From Burkholderiales bacterium (GTDB taxonomy: Bacteria; Pseudomonadota; Gammaproteobacteria; Burkholderiales; Casimicrobiaceae), in NCBI GenBank assembly GCA_025354165.1, contig JANXNI010000049.1, positions 112,816 to 176,815 on the forward strand: a stretch of DNA of 64,000 nt, written 5' to 3'. Shown here one piece after another: positions 38,137-45,657 of the stretch. The translations under genes were made by a program, and so were the position numbers. Positions within the stretch are counted from its first letter, which is position 1. Each line of letters begins with the position of its first letter. Below the pieces are notes generated by a model, which worked only from the letters and a program-made list of their open reading frames with translations, ran no database searches and was not told the DNA's origin.

Positions 38137-39423
38137 CTACTCGCGTTGGTGCGACAGGATGCGTCGATGCAGTCGCCGAATCGACCACCACACGCCAAAC
38201 GCCACAAACGGAATGGTGATCGCAGCAGTCGTCTCGGCCGACAGCGGCCAGCCCCAGCTTTGCATCCCTTTGGCCATATAGCTGATGAGCCCCACGATGT
38301 AGTAGGTGATCGCCGCAACGGACAAACCTTCAACTGTAGATTGCAGTTTGAGCTGCAAATCTCCGCGCTGATTCATCGTCGCTAACAGCGCTTCACTATT
38401 CTGCTGTTGCATGATTTCCACGCGGGTGCGCAAGAGGTTACTCATGCGTGACACGCGCTGCGACAGCGAGTCTTGTCGGCGCACGGCCCACTCACAGGTG
38501 TTACGAGCGGGGCTCAATCGGCGATCCATGAACTCGCGGAAGGTTTGCAGGCCTGCAATGCGCGTTTCTCCGAGGTCTTCTATGCGTTGATCGACCAGCG
38601 AAAAATAGGCTGAACTCGCGGAAAACCGTGAATGCAGCGCGGCGTATTGTGATTCGATTTGGCCTGCCAGACGCGTGAGTCGATCCAGCAACTGCGGCTC
38701 TTCTTCCCGATGAATCGTCGGTATCAACGTGGCGAGTTCGGCCAGCTCACGCTCCGCTTGCGCCAACTCGCCGGAGGACTTGAGCGCTGCCGGAAATCCG
38801 ATCAGCGCAGCCATTCGATAGGTTTCGATTTCCAGCAATCGCTGAATCAGCCGGCCCAGGCCACGTGGCGTGGCAGCGCCGACGAAGAGCAGCGTGCGTG
38901 AGTAACCATCCGGATGAATCGCAAAATCGGTGTAGGCCTCGCATCGACCATCGGACAACGCCGAGCCAACGAGTGTTGCATCGTAGAGTAGCTGTTTGAT
39001 GCGCGGGTCGGGGGCTTCGTCCTGTTGCGTCGTGCCGGAAAACGCCCACAGATTAAGCGCCACGAGACGCCTGCCAGGAAGGCCGTCAAGCCACGCTTTG
39101 GGCAGCGATTCAGTGGCGGCGGGCGGCTCGCCCGTCGGTTCACTATCGAGCGGTACCAGGAACGTCCAGCTGACAAATTCGGTGTGCCGCTCCCAGCGCA
39201 CGCGATATGCGCCAAGGTTGTGCCGCGAGTGGCTGACGGCATCGTCGAGCGCAGGAAGATGATGATCGCGTAACAGGGTCGAGAGGTGCGCCCGGCTGGC
39301 ATCGCGCTCGGCTTGATCGCACAACATCACCACATGAGAAACCGCCAGCGGCGGCGTCATTGGCTCTGGAGGGCGGGCGTGGATTTCGTTATGCAGCGCG
39401 GTTCGTTGCGGGTGGTCGATCAC
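38137..39423 (-). CDS. DUF3422 family inner-membrane protein
   Basis: A 428-residue protein of uncharacterised family DUF3422, widespread in beta- and gammaproteobacteria. The start HPQRTALHNEIHARPPEP is the diagnostic block. The middle is helical with a long coiled-coil-like part around residues 220-345, and two membrane helices near the C-terminus (VAAITYYIVGLISYMAKGM and TTAAITIPFVAFGVWW). The GTG at 39423 is the start. Function unknown. It is separate from both neighbours by more than 100 bases. Confidence 0.9.
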   Translation of the reverse strand: MIDHPQRTALHNEIHARPPEPMTPPLAVSHVVMLCDQAERDASRAHLSTLLRDHHLPALDDAVSHSRHNLGAYRVRWERHTEFVSWTFLVPLDSEPTGEPPAATESLPKAWLDGLPGRRLVALNLWAFSGTTQQDEAPDPRIKQLLYDATLVGSALSDGRCEAYTDFAIHPDGYSRTLLFVGAATPRGLGRLIQRLLEIETYRMAALIGFPAALKSSGELAQAERELAELATLIPTIHREEEPQLLDRLTRLAGQIESQYAALHSRFSASSAYFSLVDQRIEDLGETRIAGLQTFREFMDRRLSPARNTCEWAVRRQDSLSQRVSRMSNLLRTRVEIMQQQNSEALLATMNQRGDLQLKLQSTVEGLSVAAITYYIVGLISYMAKGMQSWGWPLSAETTAAITIPFVAFGVWWSIRRLHRRILSHQRE

Positions 39424-39501
39424 GTTTTTTGATTCTGGGAGTTAGGTCACTATGATGGCGCAAAGCTTGTGCCACGCAGGAGAAAACACGCACAGCGACT
39501 A

Positions 39502-39622
39502 TACAGCTTTTATGTGCAACACACATTTCATTGGGGCCAAGAGTAAGAAAAGGCAAAAATCGACTTCTTGACTTTTTGACAATTAGCCCCCGTGCAGAAA
39601 GGCTTTTACAGAAAAGCTGATA
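39502..39622. repeat. Palindromic MITE-like element, copy 5
   Basis: 121 bp in the 323-base gap between the DUF3422 and aminotransferase genes. Ends are TACAGCTTTT and AAAAGCTGATA. GGGCCA is at offset 33, AATCGACTT at offset 57, and the reverse arm TTAGCCCC is also present, so this copy keeps the fullest palindrome. Confidence 0.82.
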
Positions 39623-39662
39623 CGCCACCTGAGAGATCGAATTCAGTCCCTGAAGCAACAAC

Positions 39663-39728
39663 TTGTACGAGCGACGATAGTCGCGAACAGGGGCGGCTAG
39701 GTTATTCGCGACTATCCTCGCTCCTACA
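39663..39728. repeat. REP-like palindrome, copy 2
   Basis: TTGTACGAGCGACGATAGTC and ACTATCCTCGCTCCTACA are inverted arms, about 66 bp outer to outer, 40 bases from MITE-like copy 5. The arms share GCGA and the CTCCTAC end with the copies at 24529 and 63933, but the inner sequence differs. Confidence 0.65.
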
Positions 39729-39746
39729 GGTTGCGTGTTCCGGGCG

Positions 39747-40994
39747 TCACTTCGTGCTGCGTTTCACCCAGTCCGCAATCCGCTGCACACCCTTCACGAT
39801 ATTCTCGTTTTGCGTGGCGTAGCTGAAGCGGATGTGTTGTCCGTCGCCCGGTACGCGATGGCCGAAGTGAATGTCCGCGAGAACCGCTACACCGGCTTCG
39901 TAAAGCAGGCGTTTGCGCAGTTCTTCGCTGTCTTGCAAGCCCGTCATTTCGCAGAGCTCAGTCACATTCGGCCACGCGTAGAACGCGCCGCCACTGGCCT
40001 GACATTTGATGCCCGGGATTGCGTTCAACAGTGGCACGATCAGATTGCGGCGGTCCAGAAATTTGGCGCGCATCATTTCGGCGTCATGCTGCGGCCCGCT
40101 CACGGCGGCGACTGCGGCCCATTGCGAGATGTGGCTGGCGCAACTGTCGGTATTTGTGACCCATTTGGTGAACGCCGGCGCGAGCAATTTGTTTGCCGTG
40201 AAACCAATGCGCCAGCCGGTCATCGCCCAGGTCTTGGACGCGCCGTCACTGATGATGCAGCGTTCTTGCATGTCCGGCAAACTGGCGAGCGACTGGAAGC
40301 TGCCTTCAAACGTCAGGCGACCGTAAATCTCGTCGCAGAACACCCAGATTTGGGGATGCTTGCGCAGGATCGCGGCAATGGCTTCAAGGTCAGTTTTGGT
40401 GAGAATTCCGCCGGTCGGATTCTGTGGACTGTTCAAAATCAGGAGCTTCGTTTTCGGCGTTATCTTCGCTTCTAGCTCGGCCGGATCGAACGCGAAATTG
40501 CGGCTCTCGCGCAGGTATAACGGCACTGGCACGGCACCGTTGATCGTGATCTGTGATTCATAAATCGGAAAGCCTGGCACCGGGTAAATCACCTCATCGC
40601 CCGCACCGTAGTCGGTTGTCGACAGGATCGTGTACGCGATGAACGGCTTGGCCCCTGCACCGATCACCACATCATCCGGTGAGATTTCAATGCCACGCAT
40701 ATCGCCCATGTAGGTCGCTACCGCAGCACGCAGCTCCGGAATGCCCGCGCTCGGCGTGTAGCCATGCTTGCCCAGTGTGATGGCCTCATGGCCCGCGTCT
40801 TGCACATGGGTCGGTGCCGGAAAATCCGGCTGCCCGATGCAAAAGCTCGTGATGTCATAGCCCTCAGCGATGAGCTTGTTGACCTCAGCGAGAACGACGA
40901 AGGCGTTTTCAGTACCGAGGGATTGGGCGCGCTGGGAGAGTTGAAGAGACACGGTGCTAAACGCCAGTTGGCGCGGAGTCAGGGAATTCACCAT
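39747..40994 (-). CDS. PLP-dependent class I/II aminotransferase (aspartate-aminotransferase-like)
   Basis: Cytosolic fold-type I aminotransferase of 415 residues, probably transaminating aspartate, alanine or an aromatic amino acid. CIGQPDFPAP, the LLILNSPQNPTGGI block, FCDEIYGRL, and the PLP lysine in SDGASKTWAMTGWRIGF are all present, and PLP-phosphate Arg in HIRFSYA near the end. The nearest known group is the pyridoxal aminotransferases of the AspC/PatA type; specificity cannot be set. A decayed copy of its 5' end lies at 43800-43958, on the other side of the beta-helix gene. Confidence 0.9.
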   Translation of the reverse strand: MVNSLTPRQLAFSTVSLQLSQRAQSLGTENAFVVLAEVNKLIAEGYDITSFCIGQPDFPAPTHVQDAGHEAITLGKHGYTPSAGIPELRAAVATYMGDMRGIEISPDDVVIGAGAKPFIAYTILSTTDYGAGDEVIYPVPGFPIYESQITINGAVPVPLYLRESRNFAFDPAELEAKITPKTKLLILNSPQNPTGGILTKTDLEAIAAILRKHPQIWVFCDEIYGRLTFEGSFQSLASLPDMQERCIISDGASKTWAMTGWRIGFTANKLLAPAFTKWVTNTDSCASHISQWAAVAAVSGPQHDAEMMRAKFLDRRNLIVPLLNAIPGIKCQASGGAFYAWPNVTELCEMTGLQDSEELRKRLLYEAGVAVLADIHFGHRVPGDGQHIRFSYATQNENIVKGVQRIADWVKRSTK

Positions 40995-41302
40995 GCTAGC
41001 GCGGTGCTGAGCAATCGGCGATCAGACGTATCAATCAAACGCCAAATCCGAACCGGTTTGCGCCGGAGTGGGAGGCATCCGGCAACAGGTCGTAACATCC
41101 GGACGAATGGCATGCTCCTCGTTGCCACCCTTGTTCCTGTTCGCACACTTGAACTGGTGTCATTTTGTAAAGATTAGACACTTGTGCATTGGTCGCGCGC
41201 ATGCGAAGATATGCTGCATAGCGCAATCAAGCCGCCGGAACGAGTGGGACGCTACCGCCAGTCACGGCGAATGTGAGTTTTGTCATCTAACGAGGGGGAA
41301 TC
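40995..41302. other. 308-base divergent gap before the first beta-helix gene
   Basis: No ORF or repeat-family copy is supported. It must hold promoters for the aminotransferase (minus) and the beta-helix gene (plus), but no clear -35/-10 pair stands out. The last bases give a good ribosome site (GAGGGGGAATC) before the GTG at 41303. Confidence 0.4.
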
Positions 41303-43750
41303 GTGAAGAACATATGGGCAACTCTGACTTTTCGGGGCGTGATCGCGCTCCTCATTTGGGCCTCATTCGGGCTCGCAGCACACACGTTGTTCGCGGCCAC
41401 CATTACGGTGAACTCGCTCGACGACGACGTGTTCGACACGGCGGGCGTTTGGCCCACAGCCAGTAAATGCACGTTACGCATGGCGATTGGCGCCGCTAAT
41501 AGCAACACGGCGGTAGGCGGGGCTGGAGGCTGTGTGTCAGGTGCGGCGGGCACAGACTCGATCGTCTTTGCGGCGTCGCTGAATCTCAGCGCTACACCCG
41601 GCACAATCACGCTGGCCAATCAGGGTATGACGCCTTCGGTGCCCTTTCCGCCAGGAATCCCCCTACTCCCGCCACTCGTGGTGAACGAATCAATAACGAT
41701 CACCGGGCCTGGCTCCGGTCAGCTCACTATTGATGGCAATCTGGCTGCGGGGCGACGCATGTTGGTGGTCACTGATTTTGTAGATACGGCGGCGTTTCAG
41801 TTCAATTTGTCGGGAGTTCGATTGCTACGTGGAAGCAGCAGCAATAGCTTCGGCGGATGTATGGCGGCGGCTGAACACGTTTCGTTAAGCGATGTGACCT
41901 TTGAGAGTTGCGAGTCGGTGGGCGATGTAAATAATTTTGGTCTCGGGGGCGCGCTTGCCGTGGGCGTCGATAGCGGCAACGTTAATAATTTCCGAGCGAA
42001 TGTTTCGATTGTCAACTCGCAGTTCATCAATAATCGTGCTACACGTGGCCTGTCCTCAGTCCGCTCGGAAGCCGGCGCGATTGTGCTGGGTGCTGAGGGA
42101 AATATCATCGGCAACGTAACCATCAGCGGCTCGACGTTTATCGGCAACGCCGCAGACACCCGCGGCGCGCTGATCATTGGTGACGCAAACTCGGTGACCA
42201 TCTCGGGCTCAAACTTCATCGGTAACGCAGCTACGGGTGCAACCGGCCGTCACGGCGCGATGCTGATCACTCTCGTTTCAGGCGATGTCACCATAAACAA
42301 CGGAACACGAATCAACGGAAATGTTGCGGGTGACCAGCGTGCGGGCCTTGGCATCAACACGGTCGGGGGAACGGTGACACTCGACAACGTCGATATTTCG
42401 GGTAACTACGCCAATCGCGGCTCAATCGGCGGTGCCGACATCATCACTGACGGCTTTGACAACACAGGCGCTTGCACTGGCACTTCGCTTCGGCCCGTTA
42501 ACCTGACAAACGTGCGCATTCAGAGCAACTCCGCGGCGGGCACCGTGGGGGGTTTGCGGATTGCGTGCTCGGGCGCAGTGACGATGACCGATGTGTCAAT
42601 CATTGCAAACGAGAGTCGAGGTTATCGCCTGTCGCCGACAGACACCGTAGCGTCAGGGTTGGCTGCCGCCAGTCTTGGATTTGACAGCTTTCCGACGTTC
42701 ACACTGGCAATGACGCGAGTCAACATCGAGAGAAACCGGGATCTTGGTACGTTGAATACCGGACCTGGTAGCGTCGTGCGCGTGTATGGCATAACCTCCT
42801 TCTCGGCCGATGGCTTGATCTTTCGCGACAACTATGCTCAGCGCCAGTTTGGATTTTGGCTCGGCGGCGGGGGCGTTGGCAGAAACTATCTGATCTCCAA
42901 TTCCGAGTTCAGCGGCAACAATACCGACGATGCGCCAGCCCTCTATATTGATCAGGAAGGTAGCTACACCATTCGCAATACGACGGTGGCAGACAACCGG
43001 GCGCGCAACACCTTTGGCAGCGCGATCACGGCGTACAACCAGAGCACGACGGCTGGAGGTTTCAATCTGGCCATTGAGCATTCGACCATCGCGCGCAACT
43101 CACCGGGATCCGGCAGCACACCAGCGGCGTTTCGGGTAGTCGCGGCTAACGCGGCTGCGGCCGCGGCGGTTCTGCTATCGATCAAGAATTCAATTCTTGG
43201 CCAGCAGATTTACGCGCCGGGGGGGGCGCCGGTCGTCTATTGGGATCCTGGCGTCACGGCAATCACCGCACAAAACAGCCTGATCGAAAACAGTCTTGGC
43301 ATGCCGTCGGCCGTCTCCGTCTGTTCCGGCACCGGCATGAAGTGCAATGTCCCGAGTCTGGTGGCACCCATTGCCGACAATGGCGGCGCCAGCGGCACGC
43401 GCACGATGGCGCTGATGGCGGGCAGCCCGGCCATCGACGCGGGCGGTGCGGTATTGGGGGGCCTCACAACCGATCAGCGAGGCACCGGGTTTCCTCGTGT
43501 GAACGGTGCCAGCGTCGACATGGGCGCGTTTGAGTCGAGTGCCGCCACCGTCCTCGGCTGCACGCTCGATCTCGACGGCAACGGCTCGATAAACGCCACG
43601 ACCGACGGACTGATGGTGCTCCGCGCGCTGCTTGGTCTCACCGGAACAGCGGTCACCGGCAATGCGCTGGGCGCGTCACCCACGCGCGGCGACTGGGCAT
43701 CCATTCGCAGTTACGTCAACGCCAATTGCGGAACCAATTTCGCTCCGTGA
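41303..43750 (+). CDS. Secreted right-handed beta-helix protein with CSLREA-type start, choice-of-anchor-Q-like end and dockerin-like module
   Basis: An 815-residue exported protein. The GTG start has a strong ribosome site. A signal peptide ends near FAATITV. CTLRMAIGAANSNTAVGG corresponds to the CSLREA block seen at the N-terminus of such proteins, then a long series of beta-helix rungs (for example VTISGSTFIGNA, VTINNGTRINGN, RNTTVADNRARN). The end has DNGGASGTRTMALMAGSPAIDAGG and DQRGTGFPRVNGASVDMGAFE, the choice-of-anchor-Q pattern, followed by LDLDGNGSINATTDGLMVLRALLGLTG, a dockerin-like calcium loop. It resembles a pectate-lyase-fold surface protein, but no catalytic residues can be named. 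Confidence 0.87.
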   Translation: MKNIWATLTFRGVIALLIWASFGLAAHTLFAATITVNSLDDDVFDTAGVWPTASKCTLRMAIGAANSNTAVGGAGGCVSGAAGTDSIVFAASLNLSATPGTITLANQGMTPSVPFPPGIPLLPPLVVNESITITGPGSGQLTIDGNLAAGRRMLVVTDFVDTAAFQFNLSGVRLLRGSSSNSFGGCMAAAEHVSLSDVTFESCESVGDVNNFGLGGALAVGVDSGNVNNFRANVSIVNSQFINNRATRGLSSVRSEAGAIVLGAEGNIIGNVTISGSTFIGNAADTRGALIIGDANSVTISGSNFIGNAATGATGRHGAMLITLVSGDVTINNGTRINGNVAGDQRAGLGINTVGGTVTLDNVDISGNYANRGSIGGADIITDGFDNTGACTGTSLRPVNLTNVRIQSNSAAGTVGGLRIACSGAVTMTDVSIIANESRGYRLSPTDTVASGLAAASLGFDSFPTFTLAMTRVNIERNRDLGTLNTGPGSVVRVYGITSFSADGLIFRDNYAQRQFGFWLGGGGVGRNYLISNSEFSGNNTDDAPALYIDQEGSYTIRNTTVADNRARNTFGSAITAYNQSTTAGGFNLAIEHSTIARNSPGSGSTPAAFRVVAANAAAAAAVLLSIKNSILGQQIYAPGGAPVVYWDPGVTAITAQNSLIENSLGMPSAVSVCSGTGMKCNVPSLVAPIADNGGASGTRTMALMAGSPAIDAGGAVLGGLTTDQRGTGFPRVNGASVDMGAFESSAATVLGCTLDLDGNGSINATTDGLMVLRALLGLTGTAVTGNALGASPTRGDWASIRSYVNANCGTNFAP

Positions 43751-43799
43751 TGTGCCGGTGTCGGACGCAACCTGTGGCAGCGCGCGCAGGTGCCGCACC

Positions 43800-43958
43800 T
43801 CCAGCACGTGCGTCGGCACCGGAAAATCCGGCTGCCCGATTCAGAAGATTGTGATGCCGTAGCCCTCAGCAAAGCGCTTGTTGACTTCGGCAAGTGCCAC
43901 GAAGTCGTTTTAAGTGCCGGGCGATTGCGCGAGGCGGGAGAGCATGAGAGGCATGGTG
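43800..43958 (-). pseudogene. Relic of the 5' end of an aminotransferase gene
   Basis: On the minus strand this stretch reads ALAEVNKRFAEGYGITIF, a stop, then IGQPDFPVPTHVLE. That is the same as VLAEVNKLIAEGYDITSF-C-IGQPDFPAPTHVQD of the intact aminotransferase at 39747-40994, and the two DNA stretches align base for base over about 155 bases. It carries internal stops and has no gene body, so it is a dead fragment, about 50 bases beyond the beta-helix stop. Confidence 0.82.
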
Positions 43959-44037
43959 AGGACCGTTCGGCGGCATGAGTTGCGGAAAACAGAAGACTCA
44001 CTCGCGTGGCCCTCACAAGCGCCGCGCCATTCACCTG

Positions 44038-44916
44038 TCAAATCCACCCGGCAATGGCTCCGGCGTACATCGTCACGCCAACCCCGGGCACTCCGACCTG
44101 CAACCCCGTCAAAGCAGCCGCATACTTCCCGTCCATGATGATTACGGTGCCGCTCCATCCAGCGACTAAGGCGTTTCCACCGGCGCTGATGACAATGGTT
44201 GGCAACATGTCAAATTCACCGACCTTGAACGGCGGTCGTTTGGCCAGTGGGCTGCAACGCTTGAACTCCGTTCCCCAGCTGGGAAACGATTCGGCTGAAA
44301 GGTCCATACCTACCTTGGTTGTGCTCAGCCCGACGCCCGCGCCCGCGAACGTTATTCGGTAAGGAATGTTTGGCTCGGTGTCGTGAGTGAGGTAAATATT
44401 GATAACAGTCACGCCGATGAGGCTGACCGAGACATCCATGCTCCCTGAAGATCGGATGCGCCAGCCCGTCTTGTTGTCGAACGAGCCACTCGCTCGAACC
44501 GCGTTTGATGAACTGGTCATCTGATTCGACTGTCCGGCGAACGCTCGTATGATTTCCGGACGCGGACGCTCAATTCCCGGCGTGCTCGCTGGCAAGGCGC
44601 AGCGTAAGTTCAGGTCGCGAACAAGCTTCATCGCGGTGGCACCGTATGCATCAACACACGCGTCCGCGTGCAGCCCACGCGAGCACTGATACTGAAAAAT
44701 CGCCTCTATCGTGCGCGGCCCACAAGCACCGTCCACAACTAGCGCTGGATACGATGCGTTAAATTGTGACTTTGTCGCGTTGAGCAATTTCTGCGTCAAC
44801 CAAACGTCCTGGCGGTCATTTTTCCCTCCTTTTCCAACGGATCCATTCATCCGCATTTGAAGTAGCCGACTGGGGTATTCGTTGAGGAGCATCGGTAAGG
44901 TGGTTTGTGCTGCCAT
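44038..44916 (-). CDS. Putative peptidoglycan-binding-like protein, possible secreted effector
   Basis: A 292-residue protein with no signal peptide, starting at an ATG with AGGAG upstream. Residues about 30-110 look like a PG_binding_1 helical domain: DVWLTQKLLNATKS, then LVVDGACGPRTIEAIFQYQ, which carries the family's G-x-x-GPxTxxA pattern. The C-terminal half is beta-rich with GVTVINIYLTHDTEPNIP and ends in a glycine-rich hydrophobic tail (GLQVGVPGVGVTMYAGAIAGWI) that could insert in membranes. It is divergent from the ECF sigma gene. A cell-wall-targeted function is possible but the fold of the second half is not recognised. Confidence 0.6.
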   Translation of the reverse strand: MAAQTTLPMLLNEYPSRLLQMRMNGSVGKGGKNDRQDVWLTQKLLNATKSQFNASYPALVVDGACGPRTIEAIFQYQCSRGLHADACVDAYGATAMKLVRDLNLRCALPASTPGIERPRPEIIRAFAGQSNQMTSSSNAVRASGSFDNKTGWRIRSSGSMDVSVSLIGVTVINIYLTHDTEPNIPYRITFAGAGVGLSTTKVGMDLSAESFPSWGTEFKRCSPLAKRPPFKVGEFDMLPTIVISAGGNALVAGWSGTVIIMDGKYAAALTGLQVGVPGVGVTMYAGAIAGWI

Positions 44917-45053
44917 GGTGTTTCTCCTGAGTTGAGTTGACGCTCTCCCGCTCATACGGCATCCGTCGGCAAACTCCTTCATTCATCCACAAAAGAGCGT
45001 CTTCGCATACATTTGCTGCATCGCATCGGCCCACCGTGATCGTGACCTTGATC

Positions 45054-45632
45054 GTGAGCGAACTGACTGCCCCTATCTCCGCCGAATTGACAGTAATGCT
45101 GCACAGCGCGCAGAGTGGCAACGAGCTGGCGCGCAAGCAATTATTTGAAGCGGTGTACGGCGAGCTGCGTAGCCTCGCGCGGTCGAGATTGGCAAAACAT
45201 TCCGAACTGACGCTGCTCAACCCGACCAGTCTGGTACACGAATCCTACGTCCGCATGCTCGGTAGCGCGGTTGACGAAATGGCGAACCGCCGGGTGTTCT
45301 TCGCTTATGCCTGCAAGGTGATGCGCAGCGTGATCGTCGACTACGTGCGCGAACGCGACGCCGAGAAACGCGGTGGCGGCGCCAAAGACGTCACGCTGCT
45401 GACCGAAATCGCCGGCGAGTCAGTTGATGAAACGCAAGTGCTGGCGATTCATCAGGCGATGGAGCAATTGCAGGAGATTGACCAGCGCTGCCATGACGTC
45501 GTGGAGCTGCGCTATTTTGGTGGCTTTACGCTTGATGAATGCGCCGGGATTTTGGGTGTTTCGCCGATCACCGTGGGCCGTGACTGGGAGAAAGCGCGGC
45601 TGTTTCTGGCTTACCGACTAGGTGGTAGATGA
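45054..45632 (+). CDS. ECF-type RNA polymerase sigma factor (TIGR02999-like)
   Basis: A sigma-70-like factor of about 192 residues. Region 2 runs from ARKQLFEAVYGELRSLARSRLAKHSELTLLNPTSLVHESYVRML, and region 4 includes QRCHDVVELRYFGGFTLDECAGILGVSPITVGRDWEKARLFL. The VHESYVRM and GGFTLDE features fit the group often encoded near Ser/Thr protein kinases (ECF43, TIGR02999), and a kinase gene lies at 49046. Three in-frame GTGs (45036, 45042, 45054) make the start uncertain; the last fits family length. No anti-sigma gene is near, which also fits kinase control. Confidence 0.9.
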   Translation: MSELTAPISAELTVMLHSAQSGNELARKQLFEAVYGELRSLARSRLAKHSELTLLNPTSLVHESYVRMLGSAVDEMANRRVFFAYACKVMRSVIVDYVRERDAEKRGGGAKDVTLLTEIAGESVDETQVLAIHQAMEQLQEIDQRCHDVVELRYFGGFTLDECAGILGVSPITVGRDWEKARLFLAYRLGGR

Positions 45633-45657
45633 CGACGATCACGGTTCCGGCAGCCTA

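Noticed and set aside
41797..42219. Antisense frames opposite the beta-helix genes
   Set aside because: They arise from the repetitive Gly/Asn/Thr codons and have no start signals or domains.
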